Assembly: GCF_015693305.1 (NCBI RefSeq) | Contig: NZ_CP065138.1 | Location: forward strand, 2,108,001-2,172,000 | Direction of reading: 5' to 3' | DNA length: 64,000 bases | DNA from: Sphingobium sp. Cam5-1 | GTDB taxonomy: Bacteria; Pseudomonadota; Alphaproteobacteria; Sphingomonadales; Sphingomonadaceae | Part shown: positions 16,150-23,786 of the stretch, piece after piece | How positions within the stretch are numbered: position 1 is the stretch's first letter | Layout: every line of letters begins with the position of its first letter | Made by a program: the position numbers and the translations under genes | The notes under the pieces: model-generated | The model's input: only the letters and a program-made list of their open reading frames with translations | Databases searched by the model: none | What the model was told of the DNA's origin: nothing

Positions 16150-18720
16150 CTACGCTTCGCTCGCCTCGATAATAGGAGCAATCGCCTGCGCCAGCGTGAC
16201 GCCGGAATAGGGCTTCTTCAGCAAAGTGACGCCGCTGAACCGCTCGGGCAGGTCCAAGCCATCGCCATAGCCGGTCGCGAACAGAAAGCGGACGCCATTT
16301 TCCGCTAGCATGTCGGCGATCGGCAGGCTGGTTTCATTGCCCAGGTTGAAATCCAGGACGGCGAAATCGATCGCGTGCAGATCGATGGCTTCACGTGCCC
16401 GGCCGACACTGGCGGCGGTGACCACGTCCGCGCCCAGATCGCGCAGCGCATCCTCACCATCCATGGCGATGATCATATTGTCCTCGACCAGAAGGACATT
16501 GCGTCCCTTCAACAAGCCGGGAGCAGGCGCGGGCGCCGGCTTCGATCTTTCCCCAACGGTGACGTCCGGCAGGACCGTCACGATATGCTGGGACGGGATA
16601 CAGAAATGCGCCTCCAGCCCGGAAAGACGGTAAGTAATCTCCGCCTTGCCATCCAGATCATAAGGGATCGACCGTTCGATGACGGTGGAGCCGAAACCCC
16701 GGCGGGTCGGGGCGACGACGGCCGGGCCGCCGCTTTCATTCCAGTCGAGCAGCAAGCTGCCATCCGCATCGACCCGCCAGTCGATGGCAACCGTGCCACC
16801 ATCCGACAGCGCGCCATATTTGGCGGCGTTGGTCAGCAGCTCATGAATGACGAGGGCCAGCACCGTGAAGGCCGACGGCGTCAGCAGCACGTTGGGGCCG
16901 GTCTGTTTGACCCGGTCGCGCCGCTCGCCCAGATAGGCTCCCGCCTCCACCTCGATCAAATCCTGCAACCGCGCCGGTGCCCAGCGGTCAGCCGTGATCT
17001 GGTCATGAGCGCGGGCGAGGGCATGCACACGGCTTTCCAACGTAGCGATAAATTCGTCCACGGAACGGGCATTGTCGCGGGTCTGAGACAATAGACCGCG
17101 AATCAGCGACAATATGTTGCGGACCCGGTGGTTCAGCTCGGCGATCAGCAGTTCCTGTTTTTCATGCGCCTTCTGCCGTTCCTCATTGGCGGAATCGGAA
17201 AGGCGCAGGACCACTTCGAGCAGAGCCGTCCGCAATGCCTCCGCGACGCGCAATTCCGCCGGGGTGAAAGGCACCGACCTACCCTTCACCAGTTGCGACC
17301 ATTCCTCAAAACTCTTGCGCGGGGTCAGGCGCGGCCCGTTGGGGCCATATTCGATATGCTTTTCCTGATTGCCCGCCCAGCGTACCGAGCGCATCTGCTC
17401 AGCGCGGAACAGCACGACATAGTCCCGCGGTCGCCGTGATAGAGGGATGGCGAGCAAGCCCGCCGCGCGATCGGCATAGGCTTCCGCCTCCGGCATCACC
17501 CGGCTGAGGCAGTCGGTCGCGAACACCTGACTGGCCGCCGTCCGGTTGAGCATCGAGACGATCGCCGCAAAGGCGGACCTGTCCGGCGTCAAACCAGCGA
17601 GGGTCATGTCTCCATCAATATAAACACCAACGCCATCCGCTGGCACGGTGTCAAAGATGACATCGCCCAGCCAACGGGCATTGGACAGCAGATCATGATC
17701 CTGCGCTACGGCAGACATGAGGCGATCGGCGACTTGCCGCGCCTTCCCCTCATAGTCCGCCGTCTCCGCCCGCTCGCGGCTTTCCAGCATCATGGAGAAT
17801 ATCTGTCCGAACAGCTCAGCCGCGCTACGCTGAGCAAAGGTCGGCAGGCGCGGACCATAATGGTGACAGGCGAACAAGCCCCACAAGCGCCCCTCGACGA
17901 TGATCGAGATGGAGAGCGAAGCCCCCACGCCCATATTGCCGAGATATTCGATGTGGATCGGGGAAACCGCGCGCAGCAGGCACAGCGACATGTCGAGCGC
18001 CGCGCCAGTGGGATCGAGCACGGGGATCACCGGAACCGGCTCTGCCCCAACGTCCGCGATGACGCGGAAAATGTTGCGCAAGTACAGCGCCCGGGCCTGC
18101 GTCGGAATGTCCGAAGCCGGATAATGCAGCCCGAAAAAGCTGTCGATACCGGGCCGCAGCGCTTCGGCGACGACTTCGCCGTCGCCACCATCGGCAAAGC
18201 GGTACACCATGACCCGGTCGAATCCGGTCAAGGCCCTCACCTGCCTCGCCCCATCGCGCAGGAAAGCCGCCATGCTGTCCGTCTGAGCAAGCCGCGCGAC
18301 CATGGAGCGCACCATGCTGGTCGCCTCGATCTCATCCGCGAAGGCGGGTTCGGCCTCGATCACCACCAGCGAGCCGGAAAAATGAACGGCGATGTCAAAG
18401 GGCTGAATGCCGTCGATCAGCACCAGCGAAAACATCCGCTCGACCGCGTCGGGGCCACGCAGCAGCGTGATGCGATTCCGCAGCGAATGGATGGCATCGT
18501 CCCGGAACAGGCCGCTGATCGGCTTACCCAGCATCTGCTCAGGGGCCAGTCCGATAAACTGTTCGCAATTTGCCGAGACGCGGGAAACCAGCCAGTCGGC
18601 GGTCAGCGCAACCAGAAAGCCGAAAGGCTGTATGGTGCCCGGCACATGGATCGGTTCGCGATCACAGTTGCTGATGTCGACGGCGAAATCCGTCAGGTCC
18701 TGCCCACTGCGTTCAGCCAT
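16150..18720 (-). CDS. bphP: Bacteriophytochrome, hybrid HWE histidine kinase with C-terminal receiver
   Basis: An 856-residue red/far-red photoreceptor. PAS (about 15-110) with Cys19 in ISNCDREPIH, the biliverdin-attachment cysteine; GAF (about 130-300) with the chromophore-contacting PASDIP motif; PHY (about 310-490) ending in the PRKSFEEW tongue. An HWE-type kinase follows: phospho-His in ELNHRVRN, N-box HELLTNAAKYG and the W-x-E of DWNESGG. Residues about 735-856 are a fused receiver (VLLVEDN, phosphoacceptor Asp in VLDFNLG, Lys in LLKKPY). It overlaps the bphO stop by 8 bp. The natural target of phosphotransfer is unknown. Confidence 0.95.
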   Translation of the reverse strand: MAERSGQDLTDFAVDISNCDREPIHVPGTIQPFGFLVALTADWLVSRVSANCEQFIGLAPEQMLGKPISGLFRDDAIHSLRNRITLLRGPDAVERMFSLVLIDGIQPFDIAVHFSGSLVVIEAEPAFADEIEATSMVRSMVARLAQTDSMAAFLRDGARQVRALTGFDRVMVYRFADGGDGEVVAEALRPGIDSFFGLHYPASDIPTQARALYLRNIFRVIADVGAEPVPVIPVLDPTGAALDMSLCLLRAVSPIHIEYLGNMGVGASLSISIIVEGRLWGLFACHHYGPRLPTFAQRSAAELFGQIFSMMLESRERAETADYEGKARQVADRLMSAVAQDHDLLSNARWLGDVIFDTVPADGVGVYIDGDMTLAGLTPDRSAFAAIVSMLNRTAASQVFATDCLSRVMPEAEAYADRAAGLLAIPLSRRPRDYVVLFRAEQMRSVRWAGNQEKHIEYGPNGPRLTPRKSFEEWSQLVKGRSVPFTPAELRVAEALRTALLEVVLRLSDSANEERQKAHEKQELLIAELNHRVRNILSLIRGLLSQTRDNARSVDEFIATLESRVHALARAHDQITADRWAPARLQDLIEVEAGAYLGERRDRVKQTGPNVLLTPSAFTVLALVIHELLTNAAKYGALSDGGTVAIDWRVDADGSLLLDWNESGGPAVVAPTRRGFGSTVIERSIPYDLDGKAEITYRLSGLEAHFCIPSQHIVTVLPDVTVGERSKPAPAPAPGLLKGRNVLLVEDNMIIAMDGEDALRDLGADVVTAASVGRAREAIDLHAIDFAVLDFNLGNETSLPIADMLAENGVRFLFATGYGDGLDLPERFSGVTLLKKPYSGVTLAQAIAPIIEASEA

Positions 18721-19252
18721 GACTGCTCACCCGTTCCGCCGCGGCACCTGCCGCGAACAGAGCGAAGGCGGCTTGCGCTCCCTGTATCGCGTTGTCGATC
18801 CAATCCTGCCCACCGCCATCCGCCGCCTCGTCCAGCGCTTGCTGAAAGGCGATCCAGCTTCCCTGACCGTGGACAGAGTTGAGATAGGCCCTGGGCAACC
18901 CGGCAGGCACGCGCCGTTCCAGCATGGCGCCACCCAGCCGCGAACCTTCCAGGGCGTAGAGCGCGCCCCAACGAAACCCTTCGCCCGCATGCGCCGTCGT
19001 TTCCAGTGGCTCCGGCAGCGTCTCGCCCAGTGATGCAAGGTCTTCCATCAACTGGGGCAAGCGCGGAGAATCGGGCATCGCCAACTGCTCCAGCGGCATG
19101 AGCGCCCGTGCATGCGCTTTCAGAAAAGCACGATATTCCGCCGGGGAATCGAACGAAAAGTTGGAAAAAAGATCATCCACCCGCTGATGGTTTTCCATCG
19201 TCGCTTTTCTTAAGGCCTGTCGAACTCGGCCGGCATTGGACGTTCTTTTCAC
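18713..19252 (-). CDS. bphO: Biliverdin-producing heme oxygenase
   Basis: A 179-residue all-helical heme oxygenase of the BphO type. His22 in ATMENHQRVDDLF is the expected proximal heme ligand, and ALYALEGSRLGG contains the distal-helix glycines over the heme. It opens heme to biliverdin, the chromophore of the phytochrome encoded immediately downstream. The stop overlaps the start of bphP, so translation is coupled and chromophore and apoprotein are made together. The ORF begins with ATG close to 19252. Confidence 0.93.
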   Translation of the reverse strand: MKRTSNAGRVRQALRKATMENHQRVDDLFSNFSFDSPAEYRAFLKAHARALMPLEQLAMPDSPRLPQLMEDLASLGETLPEPLETTAHAGEGFRWGALYALEGSRLGGAMLERRVPAGLPRAYLNSVHGQGSWIAFQQALDEAADGGGQDWIDNAIQGAQAAFALFAAGAAAERVSSHG

Positions 19253-19495
19253 TCGTCGTTCCTAAAGGCTGTCATCAAGGCGCGCACTGATCTAGATCAG
19301 CTTTTAAGCCCGGCGGCGGCGGTTGGTCGATTTTCTACCGAAAATAATCGATTTGTCCGCGTCAGAACTCAATGTCCATCTATACTTGTGGGATTCTTTC
19401 AAATCGCTGACGAACGAGTTCAGCGTCGCGACATGGCGGCAGGCATAAAAGGGAAATCATGCGGGGCATGGCGCCCCTTTTGGAAAGAAAAGACC

Positions 19496-20359
19496 ATGTT
19501 GAGGAAAATGATGTTGGCGGGGCTGATGACCGCGACAGTTCTTGGCGGCGTGGCCCCTGCCTATGCGCAACGCGGGCAGGATGGATGGCGCGAACGCGGC
19601 GGTGAACAGTCTGGCCGGAACGACGGCCGGGCATCCCGGGGCGGCGGGCAGGATGGCGATCGTGGAAACGTCCGCGTGCGTGATCAGGCTTCCACGCAGC
19701 GCTGGCAAGAACGCGTAAATGATCGTGCGCGGGTTCAGACCGCTCCGGCACAACCCGATCGCCAGTGGCGTGGTACGGAAGCGCGCCCTGACGCTCCTCG
19801 CGATGCGTGGCGCAACGATGCGCGCGTCAGGGAACGGACCGGTGGCGATCGTCCGCAGTGGCGCGATGACCGCCGGGACGACAACCGGGCCGACTGGCGC
19901 GGCAATCGCGACGACCGACGTCAGGACTGGCGTGATAATCGCCGGGATGGACGTCCGGAAGGGCGGCTCGACAGCGGAAACAACTGGCGCGGCAGCCTGG
20001 CGGGTAATCGCCGGTTCGATGATCGCACTCGCTGGAATGGCCAGCGTCGCTGGGACAATGACTGGCGGCAGGATCGCCGCTATGACTGGCGCAGCTATCG
20101 CTCACGCTATGGCGACCGCTACCGGATGGGCCGCTATTATGCGCCGCGCGGATGGAGCTATGGCTACAGAAGCTTTTCGACAGGCATATTCCTGAACAGC
20201 TTGCTGTTCTCGAACAACTATTGGATCAACGATCCATGGTCCTATCGCCTGCCGCCTGCCTACGGCACGCTGCGTTGGGTGCGCTATTATGACGACGCCC
20301 TGCTGGTCGATATCCGGGACGGCTATGTGGTAGATGTGATCCACGATTTCTTCTGGTAA
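19496..20359 (+). CDS. RcnB-like secreted protein with Arg/Asp-rich linker
   Basis: A 287-residue exported protein. Signal peptide MLRKMMLAGLMTATVLGG...AYAQ, then a ~180-residue low-complexity region of repeated WRDDRRDDNRADWRGNR type rich in Arg, Asp, Trp and Gly, then a C-terminal RcnB-type module (DPWSYRLPPAYGTLRWVRYYDDALLVDIRDGYVVDVIHDFFW in pieces). E. coli RcnB is a periplasmic protein modulating Ni/Co export; whether this protein binds metal is unknown. The start is the ATG after AAAGAAAAG; a small GGGGC/GCCCC hairpin with T4 lies at 19463-19481 in the leader. A paralogue follows at 21321. Confidence 0.85.
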   Translation: MLRKMMLAGLMTATVLGGVAPAYAQRGQDGWRERGGEQSGRNDGRASRGGGQDGDRGNVRVRDQASTQRWQERVNDRARVQTAPAQPDRQWRGTEARPDAPRDAWRNDARVRERTGGDRPQWRDDRRDDNRADWRGNRDDRRQDWRDNRRDGRPEGRLDSGNNWRGSLAGNRRFDDRTRWNGQRRWDNDWRQDRRYDWRSYRSRYGDRYRMGRYYAPRGWSYGYRSFSTGIFLNSLLFSNNYWINDPWSYRLPPAYGTLRWVRYYDDALLVDIRDGYVVDVIHDFFW

Positions 20360-20457
20360 ACGAAGGATCATATCCGCTGATTTCATCTGGGCCTGGCGCC
20401 ATGTGCGTCAGGCCCTTTTCATTTGCACCGACGGGACGACGACGGCAGGAAGCGGGC

Positions 20458-21135
20458 ATGACGGACGTGATTGATGATGGCGGCATCGCTTCGGCCACTC
20501 GGGCAAAGATCGGCGATGCGGTGCGCGCAAAGCTGGACCGCAACCCCCTGGTCAGCCGGATCGACGCCGCAAAGCTTGAAATCTATGGCCGCCATGACTT
20601 CCTCAGCGCCGAAGAATGTGAAGGATTGCGCGCGCTGATCGACGCCGACGCGCAGCCCTCCACCCTGTTTTCCGGCAGCGCGAATGCCGATTACCGCACC
20701 AGCCACAGCTGCAACCTTAGCCCCTGGCACCCGCTGGTCGATGGCATCAGCCGCCGGATTTGCGCGCTGACCGGACTGCCGCCCGAAAATGGCGAAACCT
20801 TGCAGGGTCAACGCTATGCGGTTGGCCAGGAATATAAGGCGCATTGCGATTATTTCCCGGTCACCGCCAACTATTGGCCCGCGATGATGAAAAAGGGCGG
20901 GCAGCGCAGTTGGACGGCGATGATCTATCTGTCGCCCGTCGCGGCGGGCGGGGAGACGCATTTTCCCCATTGCGAGTTCATGGTGCCGCCCGTTGAGGGG
21001 ATGATCCTCATCTGGAACAACCTGAAGGCCGACGGTTCCCCCAATCCGATGAGCCTGCATGCCGCCCGGCCAGTGGAAAGCGGCGTCAAATATGTCGTGA
21101 CCAAATGGTTTCGCGAGCGGCGCTGGGTACACTGA
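20458..21135 (+). CDS. 2-oxoglutarate/Fe(II)-dependent prolyl hydroxylase-like oxygenase
   Basis: A 225-residue protein of the prolyl 4-hydroxylase alpha-subunit superfamily. The double-stranded beta helix carries the iron triad: His and Asp in HCDYF, and the distal His in SLHAARPV about 70 residues later. The Lys in GVKYVVTKW is the likely 2-oxoglutarate ligand. LQGQRYAVGQEYKAHCDYF and GGETHFPHCEFMVPP are family-typical. AGGA precedes the ATG at 20458. It lies between the two RcnB-like genes on the same strand. The hydroxylated substrate is unknown. Confidence 0.9.
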   Translation: MTDVIDDGGIASATRAKIGDAVRAKLDRNPLVSRIDAAKLEIYGRHDFLSAEECEGLRALIDADAQPSTLFSGSANADYRTSHSCNLSPWHPLVDGISRRICALTGLPPENGETLQGQRYAVGQEYKAHCDYFPVTANYWPAMMKKGGQRSWTAMIYLSPVAAGGETHFPHCEFMVPPVEGMILIWNNLKADGSPNPMSLHAARPVESGVKYVVTKWFRERRWVH

Positions 21136-21248
21136 CCGCAAGCGCGCCTGTTCATAACTGTGATACAAGTTGCGACATAAATGACTGATTCCTGACAGCA
21201 CTGTTCCCCACAGGTTCAGCGGCCGGAATGCATAACCCCATTGTTGGT

Positions 21249-21300
21249 GGCGGAACCGGCCCAGGGGATGAAAGTTTGATCCCCACCGGTTCCGGCCGCC
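21249..21300 (+). promoter_or_regulatory. Long leader hairpin overlapping an EcfG-like promoter
   Basis: Three stacked complementary blocks form one hairpin: GGCGG (21249)/CCGCC (21296), AACCGG (21254)/CCGGTT (21286) and GGGGAT (21264)/ATCCCC (21279), with a 9-base loop and a CCGG bulge. The same DNA also contains GGAAC (21252) - 17 bases - GTTT (21274), close to the GGAAC-N16/17-CGTT consensus of the alphaproteobacterial general stress factor EcfG, placed 44 bases before the next ATG. Both readings are inference. Confidence 0.4.
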
Positions 21301-21320
21301 AAGCTGATGGGAGAAAATAT

Positions 21321-21794
21321 ATGCGTAAGTTGATCATCCTCGGCCTTATCGCAGCGACTGCGATGCCTAGCGCGGTCATGGCCCAGTCGCGCGGTGAAGT
21401 GCGCGATAGTGCGCGGGAGCTGCGGCACGAGCAGCGTGAACTGCGCGACGCGCAACGCTATGGCTCGCGTCACGATGTCCGCGAACAGCGCCGCGACGTG
21501 CGCGATGCACGGCAGGAACTGCGCGAAGATTGGCGCGACTATCGCCGTTCGCACCGCGACGTTTATCGCGGCGGCAACTGGCGCGCGCCCTTCCGCTACA
21601 ATCGCTGGGAAGTCGGGTCTCGACTGCGTCCGGGCTTCTATAATTCCCGCTACTATATCAGCGATCCCTATCACTATCGCCTCCCCCGCCCTGCAAACCG
21701 TAACCTTCGCTGGGTAAGGCATTATAATGACGTGCTGCTGGTCAACGTCCGCAGCGGGCGCGTGATGGAAGTCCATCGGGGCTTCTTCTGGTAA
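21321..21794 (+). CDS. RcnB-like secreted protein, short paralogue
   Basis: A 157-residue exported protein: signal peptide MRKLIILGLIAATAMPSAVMAQ, a ~75-residue Arg/Glu/Asp-rich, probably helical stretch (ELRHEQRELRDAQRY, VREQRRDVRDARQELRED), then the RcnB module ending LRWVRHYNDVLLVNVRSGR...GFFW. The last ~50 residues align closely with the end of the protein at 19496, while the linker is a quarter of the length and differently composed. GGGAGAAA precedes the ATG. A possible stress promoter/hairpin lies upstream. Confidence 0.84.
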   Translation: MRKLIILGLIAATAMPSAVMAQSRGEVRDSARELRHEQRELRDAQRYGSRHDVREQRRDVRDARQELREDWRDYRRSHRDVYRGGNWRAPFRYNRWEVGSRLRPGFYNSRYYISDPYHYRLPRPANRNLRWVRHYNDVLLVNVRSGRVMEVHRGFFW

Positions 21795-21814
21795 CGCAGA
21801 GCTAACCACTAGCG

Positions 21815-21852
21815 CGGCTCCGGATTTCGGTTCGGAGCCGTCCGCATTTCTT
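21815..21852 (+). terminator. Probable terminator after the RcnB-like gene
   Basis: CGGCTCCG (21815-21822) pairs with CGGAGCCG (21833-21840) over a 10-base loop, 20 bases after the stop codon; TTTCTTT follows shortly after. The T-tract is interrupted and displaced, so strength is uncertain. The remaining ~180 bp up to the lysK stop show nothing else I can name. Confidence 0.55.
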
Positions 21853-22032
21853 TCGATACAAAAAATCGGTCGCGGCGCGATCGCAGCCAGTATCTCAATT
21901 TTTGGAAATCCCCTTGGCCGCGCCGCCCGTCTCCGAGCAGGCGCGGCCGATGGCACGCACAGGGCGCACCATCAGTCCGAAAGGGGGTGGACCGGAATAG
22001 GAACGCTTGGTGGAGGCTAATGTTCCCCTACG

Positions 22033-23610
22033 TTAACCTAGCGCTTCGGCGATCAGGCGACGGCTGTTTGCCACGCCATAAAGGGCGATAAAGCTGCCCA
22101 TGCGCGGCCCTTGATCGGCACCCAGCAATGTCTGATACAGCGCCTTGAACCAGTCCCGCAGTTCCGCAAAGCCAAAGGCCTCGTCCTTGCCGATCGCATA
22201 AACGATATTCTGGATATCTTCGGCGGTGGCATCATCGCCCAGCGCCGCCAGTTCCGCGTCCAGCCTGCGCAGCGCCTCGGCTTCATTGGCCTCCGGCGCG
22301 CGACGCTTCAGCGTGGGCGCCACGAAGTCGCGATGATAGGCCAGCGCATGCCCGATCAGGGCGTCCAGCTCAGGATAAGTCTGCGCGCTCGCTTCAGGGA
22401 CATAATTTTGCAGATATCCCCATACCTGTTCCCGACTGGCGTCGCCCATGACGCCGACCAGGTTGAGCAACAGGCCGAAGGTCACCGGCAGCTTGCCGTC
22501 GGGCAGCTTCCCATCATGGATATGATGCACCGGATTGCCGAGCTGCTGCTCGACCTGCTGGTTGGGATAGTTCACCCGGAACTGCCAATATTCGTCCACC
22601 GCGCGCGGGATCACGCCCATGTGCAACTGCTTGGCCTTTTTCGGCTCACGATAGGCGTAAAAGGCCAGGCTTTCCCGCGGTCCATAGGTCAGCCACTGTT
22701 CAAGGCTGAGGCCATTGCCCTTGGACTTGGAGATCTTCTCCCCCTTTTCGTCCAGGAACATCTCATAGTTGAAGCCTTCGGGCGGCCGGGCGCCCAGCGC
22801 GCGGCAAATCTTGGACGACTGGGTCACCGAATCGATCAGATCCTTGCCCGCCATCTCATAATCGACGCCCAGCGCGACCCAGCGCATGGCCCAGTCGACC
22901 TTCCATTGCAGCTTCGCACCGCCGGACAGGATCGACTGCTCGATCATCTCGCCCTCATCTTCGAACCGGACGAGCCCGGCGTCGGCATCCAACACCTCGA
23001 TAGGAACCTGAAGGACGATGCCGCTCTTATGGCTGACCGGCAGCACCGGCGAATAGGTGGCCTGCCGTTCCTTGCGCAGGGTCGGCAGCATTATGTCCAT
23101 GATGTCCTGATAGTGACGCAGGACATTTTTGAGCGCGTCATCGAACGCGCCGGATTTGTACCGGTCGGTCGCGGACACGAATTCATAATCGAACCCGAAG
23201 CGATCCAGAAATTCGCGCAGCATCGCATTATTATGGTGCGCGAAGCTTTCGAACTTCTCGAACGGATCGGGCACCTGCGTCAGCGGCTTGCCAAGATGTT
23301 CCGCCAGCATCGCCTGGTTCGGCACATTGTCCGGCACCTTGCGCAGCCCGTCCATATCGTCGCTGAACGCGATCAGGCGTGTGGGTATGTCCGACAGCGC
23401 ATGATAGGCGTTGCGCACCATCGTCGTGCGCAACACTTCGTTGAAAGTGCCGATGTGCGGCAGGCCCGACGGACCATAGCCAGTCTCAAACAGGATATGG
23501 CCTTTGTCGGGAGCGCCGTTTTGATAGCGCTTCAGCAGCTTGCGCGCTTCTTCATAGGGCCAGGCCTTGGACGCCAGAGCGGCGGTGCGGAGGATATCGG
23601 ACACGGTCAT
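22033..23610 (-). CDS. lysK: Lysyl-tRNA synthetase, class I
   Basis: A 525-residue class I LysRS, the archaeal-type enzyme also used by most alphaproteobacteria. GPSGLPHIGTF at about 46-56 is the HIGH-like motif and KISKS at 292-296 the KMSKS motif. The start is the ATG at 23610: MTVSDILRTAALASKAWPYEEA matches the family N-terminus, and the 88 codons of open frame upstream are unrelated to it. Divergent from the helicase gene. Charging tRNA-Lys by a class I enzyme means a class II lysS is probably absent from the genome. Confidence 0.96.
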   Translation of the reverse strand: MTVSDILRTAALASKAWPYEEARKLLKRYQNGAPDKGHILFETGYGPSGLPHIGTFNEVLRTTMVRNAYHALSDIPTRLIAFSDDMDGLRKVPDNVPNQAMLAEHLGKPLTQVPDPFEKFESFAHHNNAMLREFLDRFGFDYEFVSATDRYKSGAFDDALKNVLRHYQDIMDIMLPTLRKERQATYSPVLPVSHKSGIVLQVPIEVLDADAGLVRFEDEGEMIEQSILSGGAKLQWKVDWAMRWVALGVDYEMAGKDLIDSVTQSSKICRALGARPPEGFNYEMFLDEKGEKISKSKGNGLSLEQWLTYGPRESLAFYAYREPKKAKQLHMGVIPRAVDEYWQFRVNYPNQQVEQQLGNPVHHIHDGKLPDGKLPVTFGLLLNLVGVMGDASREQVWGYLQNYVPEASAQTYPELDALIGHALAYHRDFVAPTLKRRAPEANEAEALRRLDAELAALGDDATAEDIQNIVYAIGKDEAFGFAELRDWFKALYQTLLGADQGPRMGSFIALYGVANSRRLIAEALG

Positions 23611-23786
23611 GATGCACACGCCCCTAGCCTTGGAAGGCCGGAAATGGAACGTCTTTCCGCATAGCGACGGACGCGGCTTTGCCCCGCGCATCTTTCCCTC
23701 GCAGCCAACCGGATTTGGCCGCCGCGTAAGCTGAGTTGAGCCTTTTTCCGGTTTCCCTTTTGTTCCCGGTCGCCTAAGCGATTGGA

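Noticed and set aside
22111..23664. 517-codon plus-strand ORF opposite lysK
   Set aside because: Covers the lysyl-tRNA synthetase exactly in an antisense frame and encodes basic, hydrophobic-interrupted sequence without motifs.
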